Positions 41,314-50,369 of a stretch of 64,000 bases of DNA are shown here, piece after piece. Made by a program: the position numbers and the translations under genes. Origin of the DNA: Devosia naphthalenivorans (GTDB taxonomy: Bacteria; Pseudomonadota; Alphaproteobacteria; Rhizobiales; Devosiaceae); contig NZ_PYVW01000007.1 in assembly GCF_003056355.1 (NCBI RefSeq), positions 62,001-126,000 of the forward strand, in the 5' to 3' direction. The stretch's first letter is position 1. The number at the start of each line of letters is the position of its first letter. A model generated the notes under the pieces. The model made no database searches. It saw only the letters and a program-made list of their open reading frames with translations, and was not told the DNA's origin.

Positions 41314-43056
41314 ATGAGCCGGGAAACGCCCAAGACTGCAGCAGATTTGCGTTCGGCACGATGGTTCGCGCCTGACGATTTGCGCACTTTCGGACACCGC
41401 TCGCGACTGATGCAGCTTGGCTATTCCGAGGCCGATTTCCTGGGCAAGCCGATCATCGGCATTCTCAACACATGGTCCGAACTCAATGCCTGCCACGGCC
41501 ACTTCCCGCAGCGGGTGCAGGATGTGAAACGCGGCGTAGCGCAGGCCGGTGGCTTTGCGGTGGAGCTGCCGACGCTGTCGGTGGACGAAAGTTTTACCAA
41601 GCCAACCTCCATGCTGTACCGCAACCTGCTGGCCATGGAGACGGAAGAAACCATCCGCTCGCATCCGCTGGATGGCGTGGTGCTGATGGGCGGTTGTGAC
41701 AAGACCACGCCGGGCCTCGTCATGGGCGCGATTGCAGCCGGCATTCCGATGATCTATCTGCCCGCCGGACCCATGCTGCGCGGCAATCATGCCGGTGGCG
41801 TGCTGGGCTCGGGATCGGACGCCTGGAAGTATTGGGACGAGCGGCGCGCCGGCAATGTTTCGGACGCGCAATGGCGTGGCCTGCAGGGCGGCATCGCCCG
41901 CTCGGCCGGCATCTGCATGACCATGGGCACCGCCTCGACCATGACTGCGATCACCGATGCAATGGGACTCACCCTGCCCGGTGCCTCATCCATTCCGGCG
42001 GTGGATTCGGGCCATTCCCGCATGTCCGCCGATTGCGGACGGCGCATCGTGGATATGGTCTGGGAAGATCTGGGGCCCGACAGGATCGTGACCGCCGCCG
42101 CGATGCGCAATGCCGCTATTGTCGCGATGGCCACGGGTTGCTCCACCAATGCCGTCGTGCACCTGGTTGCCATGGCCCGCCGGGCGGGCATCGCCATGAC
42201 GCTGGATGATCTGGATGCGCTTGGCCGCACCACGCCGCTGCTGGCCAATGTGCGCCCGTCAGGCAAGGACTACCTGATGGAGGATTTTTTCTACGCTGGC
42301 GGTCTCCTGGCCCTGATGAGCCAGATCAGCGATAGGCTGGACACCTCCTGCCTTACCGTAAATGGCAGGACGCTGGGCGAGAATCTCCAGGGCGCCGTGG
42401 TCTACAATGATGACGTGATCCGTCCCTTGAGTAACCCCGTTTACCATGAAGGCTCCCTCGCCGTGCTGCGCGGCAATCTTTGTCCCGATGGCGCCGTCAT
42501 CAAGCCCGCGGCATGCGATCCGAAATACCATGTGCATCAGGGCCCGGCCCTGGTGTTCGACAGCTATCCCGAGATGAAGCAGGCCATTGACGACGAAAAC
42601 CTTGAGGTGACGCCGGACCATGTGCTGGTGCTGCGCAATGCGGGGCCGCAGGGCGGTCCGGGCATGCCCGAATGGGGCATGTTGCCCATCCCCAAGGCGC
42701 TGATCAAGCAGGGCCACCGTGACATGCTGCGCATTTCGGACGCCCGCATGTCGGGCACATCCTATGGGGCCTGTGTGTTGCATGTCGCTCCTGAATCCTA
42801 TGTCGGCGGTCCCCTCGCCTTGCTGCGCAATGGCGACATCGTGCGGCTGGACCTACCCGACCGTCGGCTCGACATGCTGGTGGCCGAGGACGAATTGGCG
42901 CGCCGTCGCGCCGAGTGGTCGCCACCGCCAGCGCGCTTCGAACGCGGCTGGGGCTGGATCTATTCCAAACACGTGACGCAGGCCGACAAGGGCTGCGACT
43001 TCGACTTCCTTGAACGCGACTTCGGGCCGGCTGCCGGCGAACCCGACATCTTCTAG
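41314..43056 (+). CDS. IlvD/Edd family sugar-acid dehydratase (arabonate-type)
   Basis: A 580-residue Fe-S dehydratase of the IlvD/Edd family, in size and sequence like L-arabonate dehydratases. Cys60 (LNACHGHF), Cys128 (MGGCDKTTPG) and Cys201 (SAGICMTMGTA) fall where the [2Fe-2S] ligands of the arabonate enzyme lie. The reaction would turn L-arabonate into 2-keto-3-deoxy-arabonate. Branched-chain IlvD is unlikely in this sugar locus. The ATG at 41314 has GGAGGAG upstream. First gene of the operon, controlled by the LacI-type operator. Xylonate or another pentonate remains possible. Confidence 0.85.
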   Translation: MSRETPKTAADLRSARWFAPDDLRTFGHRSRLMQLGYSEADFLGKPIIGILNTWSELNACHGHFPQRVQDVKRGVAQAGGFAVELPTLSVDESFTKPTSMLYRNLLAMETEETIRSHPLDGVVLMGGCDKTTPGLVMGAIAAGIPMIYLPAGPMLRGNHAGGVLGSGSDAWKYWDERRAGNVSDAQWRGLQGGIARSAGICMTMGTASTMTAITDAMGLTLPGASSIPAVDSGHSRMSADCGRRIVDMVWEDLGPDRIVTAAAMRNAAIVAMATGCSTNAVVHLVAMARRAGIAMTLDDLDALGRTTPLLANVRPSGKDYLMEDFFYAGGLLALMSQISDRLDTSCLTVNGRTLGENLQGAVVYNDDVIRPLSNPVYHEGSLAVLRGNLCPDGAVIKPAACDPKYHVHQGPALVFDSYPEMKQAIDDENLEVTPDHVLVLRNAGPQGGPGMPEWGMLPIPKALIKQGHRDMLRISDARMSGTSYGACVLHVAPESYVGGPLALLRNGDIVRLDLPDRRLDMLVAEDELARRRAEWSPPPARFERGWGWIYSKHVTQADKGCDFDFLERDFGPAAGEPDIF

Positions 43057-43071
43057 GCTGGAGCGAACGCA

Positions 43072-43971
43072 ATGACACTGACCCTCGATCAGGCCCTGAC
43101 TGGAATTTCCGGCATCCTGGTGACCCCGTACGATAGCAATGGCGATGTCGCTCCTGCCCGGCTCGCGCCAATTCTCGACCGCGCCCTGAGCGCAGGCCTC
43201 CACATGCCGGTGGTCAACGGCAATACGGGTGAGTTCTACGCGCTCACAACCGATGAAGCTTCCACCATGGTGCGCTCGGTTGCCGAACTGGTGGCGGGTC
43301 GCGCGCCCCTATTAGCCGGCATTGGGCGCGGAGTGCGTGACGCCTGTGCGCTTGCGAAAATCTCGGCGGAAGCCGGCGCCACGGCGCTGATGGTACACCA
43401 GCCGCCCGATCCGTTCGTTGCGCCGCGCGGCATCGTGGATTACCTCAAGGCCATCGCCAATGCCGCCGATGGGCTGCCGATGATGCTCTATCTGCGCAAC
43501 GACGCCATCGGCACCAAGGCTATTGCTGATCTCTGCGCCCTGCCCAACGTCAAGGGCGTCAAATGGGCGACGCCCAATCCGCTCAGGTTGGCCGAAGCAA
43601 AGGCTGCGTGCGACCCATCAATCGTCTGGGTCGGGGGACTTGCCGAAGTCTGGGCGCCGGCGTTCTACGCCGTGGGCGCGCGCGGTTTTACGTCCGGGCT
43701 CATCAATGTATGGCCCGAGCGCTCCGTCGCCATTCACGCGGCGCTGGAGGCCGGCGACTTCAAAAAGGCGAACGAGCTCATCGCCGGCATGAAGGCCTTT
43801 GAGGACATTCGCGCCGAGGAAATGAACGGCGCCAATGTCACCGGCGTCAAGGCCGCGCTTCTTGCACTTGGGCGCGATTGCGGCCCCACGCGTCCGCCTT
43901 CGGCCTGGCCGCTGACCCCGGCACAGCAAGCCAAGCTCGACGCCTTCATCGCCAGCAATCAGCTCACCTGA
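43072..43971 (+). CDS. DapA-family dehydratase/aldolase for a keto-deoxy sugar acid
   Basis: A 299-residue member of the dihydrodipicolinate synthase family. Visible features are NGNTGEFYAL (phosphate-loop analogue), Tyr140 in MMLYLRND, and the Schiff-base lysine Lys164 in VKGVKWATPNP. Directly after an arabonate-type dehydratase the likely reaction is dehydration of 2-keto-3-deoxy-arabonate to alpha-ketoglutarate semialdehyde, as in non-phosphorylative arabinose breakdown. An aldolase splitting to pyruvate is the alternative. Start supported by GGAG eight bases upstream; 15 bp after the dehydratase. Confidence 0.83.
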   Translation: MTLTLDQALTGISGILVTPYDSNGDVAPARLAPILDRALSAGLHMPVVNGNTGEFYALTTDEASTMVRSVAELVAGRAPLLAGIGRGVRDACALAKISAEAGATALMVHQPPDPFVAPRGIVDYLKAIANAADGLPMMLYLRNDAIGTKAIADLCALPNVKGVKWATPNPLRLAEAKAACDPSIVWVGGLAEVWAPAFYAVGARGFTSGLINVWPERSVAIHAALEAGDFKKANELIAGMKAFEDIRAEEMNGANVTGVKAALLALGRDCGPTRPPSAWPLTPAQQAKLDAFIASNQLT

Positions 43972-43990
43972 CCCTCCCGGAACCCCGCAT

Positions 43991-44701
43991 ATGAACCAGA
44001 CCATGCACGACAAGCTGATGAATGTTTCGGTCGCGACGCTCGCCACAGCGCTGTTCAAGCGCGGGCTGCGCAACCAGGTGATCCAGGGCGTTCATCCAGT
44101 GCAGCCCAAGGGCCGCAACATGGTCGGGCCCGCCTTCACCCTGCGCTATATTCCGGCGCGTGAAGATCGCAACCAGCTGAGTGAATTTCGCAATCCCCAG
44201 CACCCGCAGCGCGTGGCGGTGGAGACCTGTCCGGCCGGGAATGTCATGGTGATCGACAGCCGCAAGGACCCGCGCGCAGCGTCGGCCGGCGATATCCTGG
44301 TCACCCGGTTGATGGTGCGCGGCGTTGCCGGCGTGGTAACAGATGGCGGTTTTCGCGACGCCGCCACCATCGGCACGCTGGATATTGCGGCCTATCACAC
44401 CCGCCCCTCCAGCCCTACCAATCTGACGCTTCATGAGGCGCTCGATCTCAACGTGCCCATCGGCTGCGGCGACGTCGCGGTGTTCCCCGACGACATCATC
44501 GTTGGCGATGATGATTGCGTCATCGTCATTCCCGCGCACATTGCCGGCGAAGTGGCCGATGAGGCTGTCGAGATGACGGCCTACGAAGATTTCGTGCTCG
44601 AAAAGGTCAAGGCCGGAACGCCGGTGATCGGGCTTTACCCCAAGACGCAGCCGCAATTCGATGAAGAATTCCGGCAATGGCGGCTTCGCGGGGGCCGCTG
44701 A
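43991..44701 (+). CDS. RraA family protein (aldolase-like)
   Basis: A 236-residue RraA/HMG aldolase fold protein. RGVAGVVTDGGFRDAATIGT contains the Asp/Arg motif (DG-x-RD) used for metal and substrate binding by the aldolase members. Further VMVIDSRKDPRAASAGDILV and VGDDDCVIVIPAHIAGEVAD are typical. In this operon a decarboxylase or aldolase role on a keto acid is more likely than the RNase E inhibitor role of true RraA. It lies 19 bp after the DapA-like gene. Confidence 0.82.
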   Translation: MNQTMHDKLMNVSVATLATALFKRGLRNQVIQGVHPVQPKGRNMVGPAFTLRYIPAREDRNQLSEFRNPQHPQRVAVETCPAGNVMVIDSRKDPRAASAGDILVTRLMVRGVAGVVTDGGFRDAATIGTLDIAAYHTRPSSPTNLTLHEALDLNVPIGCGDVAVFPDDIIVGDDDCVIVIPAHIAGEVADEAVEMTAYEDFVLEKVKAGTPVIGLYPKTQPQFDEEFRQWRLRGGR

Positions 44702-44774
44702 CTTCAGCCAAATCGCAGCATTGAACCGGACTTCCACGAGGTCAGTCTGGTCACGCCCGGCACTACTCTCTTTG

Positions 44775-44803
44775 GTACTTTACATATAATAGTACTTTAT
44801 GTA
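44775..44803 (+). promoter_or_regulatory. Promoter with flanking repeats before ytfQ
   Basis: An exact -10 TATAAT (44785-44790) without a clear -35 is flanked by two direct repeats, GTACTTTACATA (44775-44786) and GTACTTTATGTA (44792-44803), 17 bp apart. TACATA and TATGTA also form an inverted repeat. A regulator site, for the GntR/FCD or LacI protein of the locus, is likely. Confidence 0.6.
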
Positions 44804-44860
44804 GCGTCCTCCTCATTGCCGCAGGTGAACACGCCGTGGCGATCTCATTGGGAGGACATC

Positions 44861-45835
44861 GTGAACATCATCACCAAGCTTGCCGTCGCGGCAAGCCTCG
44901 CTACCGCTTTGACGTCTGTCAGCCTTGCCCAGGAAAACCTGAATGGCCTGGTCGTCGGCTTCAGCCAGATCGGCTCTGAATCGGGCTGGCGCGCTGCCGA
45001 AACCTCGGTCACCAAGCAGCAGGCCGAAGAACTGGGCATCGATCTCAAGTTTGCCGATGCGCAGCAGAAGCAGGAAAACCAGATCAAGGCCATCCGCGGC
45101 TTCATCGCCCAGGGCGTTGACGCGATCCTGCTGGCTCCGGTCGTCGCCACCGGCTGGGAAAACGTTTTGACCGAAGCCAAGGAAGCCGAAATCCCGGTCA
45201 TCCTGCTCGATCGCGGCGTGGATGCGCCCGAAGACCTTTACCTGAGCACCGTTGCCTCCGACCAGGTGCTGGAGGGCCGCGTTGCCGGCGAATGGCTGGT
45301 TGCCGAAGTGGGCGAGGAAGAGTGCAAAGTCGTCGAACTCCAGGGCACCGTCGGCTCCACCCCCGCCATCAATCGCAAGCAGGGCTTTGAAGAAGCCATT
45401 GCCGGCCACGACAACATCACCATCGCCCGCAGCCAGACCGGCGACTTCACCCGCGCCAAGGGCAAGGAAGTAATGGAAGGCTTCATCAAGGCGGAAAACG
45501 GCGGCGCCGAAATCTGCGCAGTCTATGCCCACAATGACGACATGGCCGTTGGCGCCATCCAGGCGATCAAGGACGCAGGGCTTAAGCCCGGCACCGATAT
45601 CAAGGTTGTCTCCATCGACGCCGTTCCCGATATCTTTGCCGCCATGGCAGCCGGTGAAGCCAATGCCACCGTGGAACTGACCCCCGACATGGCGGGCCCA
45701 GCCTTCCAGGCGCTCTCGGCATATCTCGCCGATGGCACCGAGCCCGAAAAGTTCATCATCACCGAGTCCAAGCTTTATACTCCGGCAGATGATCCGCAGG
45801 GCGAGTACGACCGCCGCAAGGGGTTGGGGTACTAG
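44861..45835 (+). CDS. ytfQ: Furanose sugar ABC transporter binding protein YtfQ
   Basis: A 324-residue periplasmic binding protein that closely follows E. coli YtfQ, which binds galactofuranose and arabinofuranose: VVGFSQIGSESGWRAAETSV, FADAQQKQENQIKAIRGFIA, LLAPVVATGWENVL, YAHNDDMAVGAIQAIKDAGL and VELTPDMAGPAF. Signal peptide KLAVAASLATALTSVSLAQ. The start is GTG at 44861 with GGAGG five bases upstream. A terminator follows, so the binding protein is probably made in excess over the ATPase and permeases, as usual. Arabinofuranose fits the neighbouring arabonate-type enzymes. Confidence 0.92.
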   Translation: MNIITKLAVAASLATALTSVSLAQENLNGLVVGFSQIGSESGWRAAETSVTKQQAEELGIDLKFADAQQKQENQIKAIRGFIAQGVDAILLAPVVATGWENVLTEAKEAEIPVILLDRGVDAPEDLYLSTVASDQVLEGRVAGEWLVAEVGEEECKVVELQGTVGSTPAINRKQGFEEAIAGHDNITIARSQTGDFTRAKGKEVMEGFIKAENGGAEICAVYAHNDDMAVGAIQAIKDAGLKPGTDIKVVSIDAVPDIFAAMAAGEANATVELTPDMAGPAFQALSAYLADGTEPEKFIITESKLYTPADDPQGEYDRRKGLGY

Positions 45836-45844
45836 CTAAAGCCA

Positions 45845-45873
45845 GGACCACCCGTTGCACGGGTGGTCCGTTT
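45845..45873 (+). terminator. Terminator/attenuator after ytfQ
   Basis: A perfect 10-bp stem, GGACCACCCG (45845-45854) and CGGGTGGTCC (45860-45869), loop TTGCA, followed by GTTTG. It lies nine bases after the ytfQ stop and may let only part of the transcripts reach ytfR. Confidence 0.8.
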
Positions 45874-45887
45874 GCCGTGTCAGAAAA

Positions 45888-45978
45888 GCCCTCATGGTGA
45901 GCTTGTCGAACCACGAGGGCGGGCGCGCTATCGTGCCACGACCTCGTCCTTCGACAAGCTCAGGATGAGGTCTACTGG
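45888..45978. repeat. Two palindromic repeat units between ytfQ and ytfR
   Basis: Unit 1 (45888-45920) is a hairpin with GCCCTC/GAGGGC ends and GGT/ACC inside. Unit 2 (45933-45978) is copy 2 of the 46-bp repeat at 34507 (43 of 46 identical), with an internal CCTC/GAGG stem. Both contain the core GAGCTTGTCGA or its complement TCGACAAGCTC. They resemble the REP-like elements spread through alphaproteobacterial genomes. Confidence 0.85.
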
Positions 45979-46006
45979 CGGAACTAACCATTGAGCGGGG
46001 ACACAC

Positions 46007-47524
46007 ATGGCGAATAGTCCATTCGTGCTCGAAGCGCGCGGCGTCATCAAGATTTTTGGCAATCATACCGCGCTCGATGCCGTCGATTTCGGCCTCAAGG
46101 CGGGCGAGGTCCATGCCCTTTTGGGCGAGAACGGCGCCGGCAAATCCACGCTCATCAAGATTTTGACCGGAGCCTACCAGCCGGACGGCGGCGGGGTGTT
46201 TGTCCAGGGCGAGCAGGTGCACCTCGATAATCCACTGCATGCCCAGACACATGGCATCGGCACGGTCTATCAGGAAGTCAATCTGCTGCCCAATCGCTCG
46301 GTGGCGGAGAACCTTTATCTCGGTCACCAGCCTACCCGTTTCGGGCTTGTCGACCATCGCAAGATGGAAGCCAACGCCAAAGTCCTGCTGCAGCGCTATG
46401 GGCTCAACCTTGATCCCGGGAGCGAACTTGGCACCCATTCGGTTGCCGTGCAGCAGATCGTCGCCATTGCGCGTGCGGTGGAGCTATCCGGCAAGGTGCT
46501 GATCCTGGACGAACCTACCGCCAGCCTTGATCGCAACGAGGTGGAGCGCCTGTTCGAGGTGGTGCGTGATCTCAAGAGTCGCGGCCTCGCCATCATCTTC
46601 ATCACTCATTTTCTCGATCAGGTTTTCGCCATTGCCGACCGCGTCACGGTGCTGCGCAACGGCAGGCTGGTCGAAACGCGCCCGCTCGATAGCGTCAGCC
46701 GCACCGATGTGGTTCGCCTGATGCTGGGCAAGGACATCGCCTTTTCCGGCGCGACGGACCTCGAGCCCGAAAACGCTCACTCCGAAGTGCTGCTCGACTT
46801 TCGCGATTATGGCCGCAAGAAAAGCGTGCAACCGTTCAACCTCACCGTCCACAAGGGCGAGGTCATCGGCATTGCGGGACTTTTGGGCTCCGGGCGCACG
46901 GAAATGGCCCGCATCATGTTCGGAGCCGATCCGGCGGACCAAGGCACGCTGCATATCAGCGGCAAGCCTGTGTCCATCCGCAACACCAGCGATGCCATCG
47001 CCCAGGCTTTCGGCTTCTGCCCCGAGGACCGCAAGGCGGAGGGCATTTTCGGCGATCTTTCGGTGCGCGAAAACATCGTCATCGCCCTGCAGGGGAAACT
47101 GGGCTGGTTCCGCGCGCTTAATCGCGACGAACAGCTCGAAATAGCCGGCAAGTTCGGTGAGGCCATGGACATCCGTGCCGCCTCGCTCGACATGCCGGTG
47201 AAGCTGCTTTCCGGCGGCAACCAGCAAAAGGTCATCCTGTCGCGCTGGCTTGCCACCGATCCGGCTTTCCTGATCCTTGACGAGCCGACGCGCGGCATCG
47301 ATGTGGGCGCCCATGCCGAAATCGTGCGCACCATCAATCGCCTGCGTGACGATGGCATGGCCATGATCGTGATCTCGTCCGAACTCGACGAAGTGGTCGC
47401 CTATAGCTCGCGCATCGTCGTCATGCGGGACCGCGAAATGGTCGCCGAATTGCGTGGCAAGAACATCAACCCCGGGGTTATCGTGCAGGCAATCGCCAAT
47501 CATCCAGACGAGGCCGTGGCATGA
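46007..47524 (+). CDS. ytfR: Furanose sugar ABC transporter ATPase YtfR
   Basis: A 505-residue double ATPase of the ribose/xylose importer type. The first half has Walker A GENGAGKSTLIK, a Q-loop in TVYQEVNLLPN and Walker B VLILDEPTASLD. The second half is degenerate in Walker A (GLLGSGRTEMARIMFG), as usual for the family, but has the signature LLSGGNQQKVILSRWLATD and FLILDEPTRGIDVG. It powers uptake through the two permeases that follow with four-base overlaps. The ATG has GGGGA upstream. Confidence 0.92.
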   Translation: MANSPFVLEARGVIKIFGNHTALDAVDFGLKAGEVHALLGENGAGKSTLIKILTGAYQPDGGGVFVQGEQVHLDNPLHAQTHGIGTVYQEVNLLPNRSVAENLYLGHQPTRFGLVDHRKMEANAKVLLQRYGLNLDPGSELGTHSVAVQQIVAIARAVELSGKVLILDEPTASLDRNEVERLFEVVRDLKSRGLAIIFITHFLDQVFAIADRVTVLRNGRLVETRPLDSVSRTDVVRLMLGKDIAFSGATDLEPENAHSEVLLDFRDYGRKKSVQPFNLTVHKGEVIGIAGLLGSGRTEMARIMFGADPADQGTLHISGKPVSIRNTSDAIAQAFGFCPEDRKAEGIFGDLSVRENIVIALQGKLGWFRALNRDEQLEIAGKFGEAMDIRAASLDMPVKLLSGGNQQKVILSRWLATDPAFLILDEPTRGIDVGAHAEIVRTINRLRDDGMAMIVISSELDEVVAYSSRIVVMRDREMVAELRGKNINPGVIVQAIANHPDEAVA

Positions 47525-48522
47525 AGCGGCTGCATCTCGAGCGCCTCGCCAATCCGCAATTGCTCGCCCTGGCTGGCGTCCTGCTGATCAACTGGCTGCT
47601 GTTCCCCAATTTCTTCCGCATCACTTGGCAGGATGGCCGCCTGTTCGGCAGCCTGATTGACGTGATCAACCGCGGTGCGCCTGTGGCGATCCTCGCCATC
47701 GGCATGACCGGCGTTATCGCGACCAAGGGGGTCGACCTTTCGGTCGGCGCCATCATGGCGGTTTGCGGCGCTGTTGCCGCGACGATGGTGGTGGCGGGCT
47801 ATCCGACACCCGTAGCCGTCATTGCCGCGCTTGCGGTGGGTCTGGCCTGCGGGTTGTGGAACGGCTTTCTTGTCGCCGTGCTCGATATCCAGCCGATCAT
47901 TGCCACGCTGGTGCTGATGGTCGCCGGGCGCGGCATCGCCCAGCTGATCACGGAAGGCTCCATCGTTACCTTCAACGATCCGGCGCTGATCTTTATCGGA
48001 ACCGGCAGTTTCCTTGGCCTGCCCATGGCGGCGGTGATCGCCCTGGTGTTGATGGTCCTGGTGACGTTTCTCGTGCGCCGCACCGCCATCGGCCTTTTTA
48101 TCCAGGCTATCGGCGTCAATCGCGCTGCCGCCTCGCTGAGCGGTATTCGCAGCCGGATGCTGCTGATGCTGGTTTATGCGCTGAGCGGGTTCTGCGCCGC
48201 TATCGCCGGTATCGTCGTTGCCGCCGACATCCGCGGTGCTGACGCAAACAATTCCGGCCTCTGGCTCGAACTCGACGCCATCCTTGCCGTGGTCATCGGC
48301 GGCACGTCGCTCTTGGGCGGGCGCTTCTCCATTCCCATGGCGGTAGTCGGCGCACTGATCATCCAGGCAATGAATACCGGTATCCTGGTGTCCGGTTTCC
48401 GGCCCGAGTTCAACCTGATTGTCAAGGCGGGCATGATCATCCTGATCCTCCTGATCCAGTCGCCCCTTGCCGGACGTCTGTTTACTGGCCGGCTGGTTCC
48501 GGCAAAGGCAGCACGCAAATGA
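47521..48522 (+). CDS. ytfT: Furanose sugar ABC transporter permease YtfT
   Basis: A 333-residue permease of the BPD_transp_2 (RbsC) family with about eight to ten helices. Signature KGVDLSVGAIMAVCGAVAAT and the later ADANNSGLWLELDAILAVVI with GGTSLLGGRFSIPMAVVGAL. First of the permease pair, overlapping ytfR (ATGA) and the next permease (ATGA). The pair order matches the E. coli ytfT-yjfF arrangement. Confidence 0.9.
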   Translation: MKRLHLERLANPQLLALAGVLLINWLLFPNFFRITWQDGRLFGSLIDVINRGAPVAILAIGMTGVIATKGVDLSVGAIMAVCGAVAATMVVAGYPTPVAVIAALAVGLACGLWNGFLVAVLDIQPIIATLVLMVAGRGIAQLITEGSIVTFNDPALIFIGTGSFLGLPMAAVIALVLMVLVTFLVRRTAIGLFIQAIGVNRAAASLSGIRSRMLLMLVYALSGFCAAIAGIVVAADIRGADANNSGLWLELDAILAVVIGGTSLLGGRFSIPMAVVGALIIQAMNTGILVSGFRPEFNLIVKAGMIILILLIQSPLAGRLFTGRLVPAKAARK

Positions 48523-49496
48523 AACGCAGCCTGCGCCCCCTCGCCGCCACCGCGGTTATCTTCATCATCGCCTACGCACTGAGCGTCCTGCAGTTCCCGA
48601 GCATGCTCTCGACCCGCGTGCTGGGCAATTTTCTCACCGACAATGCCTTCCTCGGCATTGCCGCCGTCGGCATGACGTTCGTCATCATTTCCGGCGGCAT
48701 CGATCTGTCCGTGGGCGCGGTCATCGGGTTCACCGGCGTGCTGGTCGCCGTCCTGATCAGCTGGATGGGCATTCACCCGCTCCTGGCCTTCGCCATTGCC
48801 CTGGGCGTCGCCGGGCTGTTCGGCGCCGCCATGGGGCTCACCATCCACTTCCTCAACGTGCCCTCGTTTATCGTTACCCTCGCGGGCATGTTCCTGGCGC
48901 GCGGGGGCGCCTCGGTCATCACCCAGGATTCGGTGCCCATCAACCACGATTTCTACGGTACCGTCACCGGCCTCATCATCCGCCTGCCCGGCGGTGGCAG
49001 GCTCAGCTTCATCGGCCTGCTGATGATCGCCATCTTCATCCTGGGCGCCCTGCTCGCGCACCGGACGCGCTTTGGCTCCTATGTCTATGCGCTGGGCGGC
49101 AATGAGGTTTCGGCCTCCTTGATGGGCGTGCCGGTGGCGCGCACCACCGTTCAGATCTACATGCTGTCGAGCATGCTGGCGGCCTTGGCAGGCATCGTGT
49201 TCTCGTTCTACACCTCCGCCGGCTATCCGCTGGCGGCGGTCGGCGTGGAGCTCGATGCGATCAGCGCCGTGGTGATCGGGGGAACGCTCTTGACCGGCGG
49301 CTATGGCTTTGTTCTAGGCACTTTTGTCGGCGTCATGCTGCTGGGGCTGGTGCAAACCTACATCATCTTCGACGGCACGCTGTCGAGCTGGTGGACCAAG
49401 ATCGTGATCGGCGTGCTGCTGTTCCTGTTCATCGTCCTGCAGCGGGTCATATTCGCAGCCTCCACCCCAGGAGAGAAGTCGCCCGAGAAGGCATAG
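48519..49496 (+). CDS. yjfF: Furanose sugar ABC transporter permease YjfF
   Basis: A 325-residue permease of the same family. Signature SGGIDLSVGAVIGFTGVLVA and ELDAISAVVIGGTLLTGGYG; long hydrophobic helices throughout. It would form the heterodimeric channel with YtfT. A two-base gap separates it from the GntR-type regulator gene, so the regulator is likely made from the same transcript. Confidence 0.9.
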   Translation: MKRSLRPLAATAVIFIIAYALSVLQFPSMLSTRVLGNFLTDNAFLGIAAVGMTFVIISGGIDLSVGAVIGFTGVLVAVLISWMGIHPLLAFAIALGVAGLFGAAMGLTIHFLNVPSFIVTLAGMFLARGGASVITQDSVPINHDFYGTVTGLIIRLPGGGRLSFIGLLMIAIFILGALLAHRTRFGSYVYALGGNEVSASLMGVPVARTTVQIYMLSSMLAALAGIVFSFYTSAGYPLAAVGVELDAISAVVIGGTLLTGGYGFVLGTFVGVMLLGLVQTYIIFDGTLSSWWTKIVIGVLLFLFIVLQRVIFAASTPGEKSPEKA

Positions 49497-49497
49497 C

Positions 49498-50238
49498 ATG
49501 ATCGAAGCAGGCAGCCTTATTCGCTCGCTTTCCGGGCGACCCGCTGCACGGAACTTCCACACTTTCGTTATAAACGAGATCGGCCTGGGCATCGTCACCG
49601 GCAAGTTTCCTGTTGGCTCGATCCTGGCCAGCGACGCCGTGATGATGGAAACCTATGGTGTTTCGCGAACCGTGCTGCGCGAGGCGCTCAAGACACTGGA
49701 AGCCAAGGGATTGATCGAAGCACGACCGAAGGTGGGCACGCGCGTTTCGCCCACCAGCCGCTGGAACTATTTCGATCCCCAGGTGCTCTCCTGGCACTTC
49801 TATGCCAAGCCCGACCGGCGCTTCTACGAAAGCCTTTTCGACATCCGCCGTTCACTGCAGGTCCGCGCCGTACACCTCGCCAGCGAGCGTCGCTCGGCCG
49901 AGCATGTGCGCCTGATGAAGTATTGGCTGCACCAGATGGATATGTCGGAGGGCAACCTCGAAGCCCATGGCCTGGCGGGGCTCGAAATCCACCGCGCCAT
50001 TGCCGAAAGCTCCGGCAACAGCCTGCTCCGCTCTGTCACCGGCATCGTGGAGCTGACCCTGGCGCTGGCCCTCAAATCCCTCGCCGACACGGATTCAGCC
50101 AGCTATCGCAGCGCTTCCATCAGCGCCCACGACGCGCTGCTCCACGCCATCGAAACCGGCAGCAAGGAGGATGCGCAGCGGGCGCTGAACATCATCCTCG
50201 ACCTGGACGAAGCGCAGGCAAGCAAGCTCGTGCCTTAG
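49498..50238 (+). CDS. GntR/FCD family transcriptional regulator
   Basis: A 246-residue regulator. A winged helix-turn-helix of the GntR type (MMETYGVSRTVLREALKTLE, then LIEARPKVGTRVSP) is followed by an all-helical FCD ligand-binding domain (FYESLFDIRRSLQVRAVHLA, HRAIAESSGNSLLRSV, HDALLHAIETGSKEDAQRAL). Such proteins respond to sugar acids. As last gene of the transporter operon it may sense an arabonate-pathway intermediate and act on the repeats before ytfQ. Confidence 0.9.
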   Translation: MIEAGSLIRSLSGRPAARNFHTFVINEIGLGIVTGKFPVGSILASDAVMMETYGVSRTVLREALKTLEAKGLIEARPKVGTRVSPTSRWNYFDPQVLSWHFYAKPDRRFYESLFDIRRSLQVRAVHLASERRSAEHVRLMKYWLHQMDMSEGNLEAHGLAGLEIHRAIAESSGNSLLRSVTGIVELTLALALKSLADTDSASYRSASISAHDALLHAIETGSKEDAQRALNIILDLDEAQASKLVP

Positions 50239-50369
50239 CACAGAGGGGCAAACGGCCAGTCAAAAGAAAACCGCGACTACATCCACACAGGCGTTGTGCA
50301 GATGCAACGCCGCAAGACTCTCTCGTCCGGCGCCTCGCATCCTGCATCAGGATATACTAGAACCGGTTC

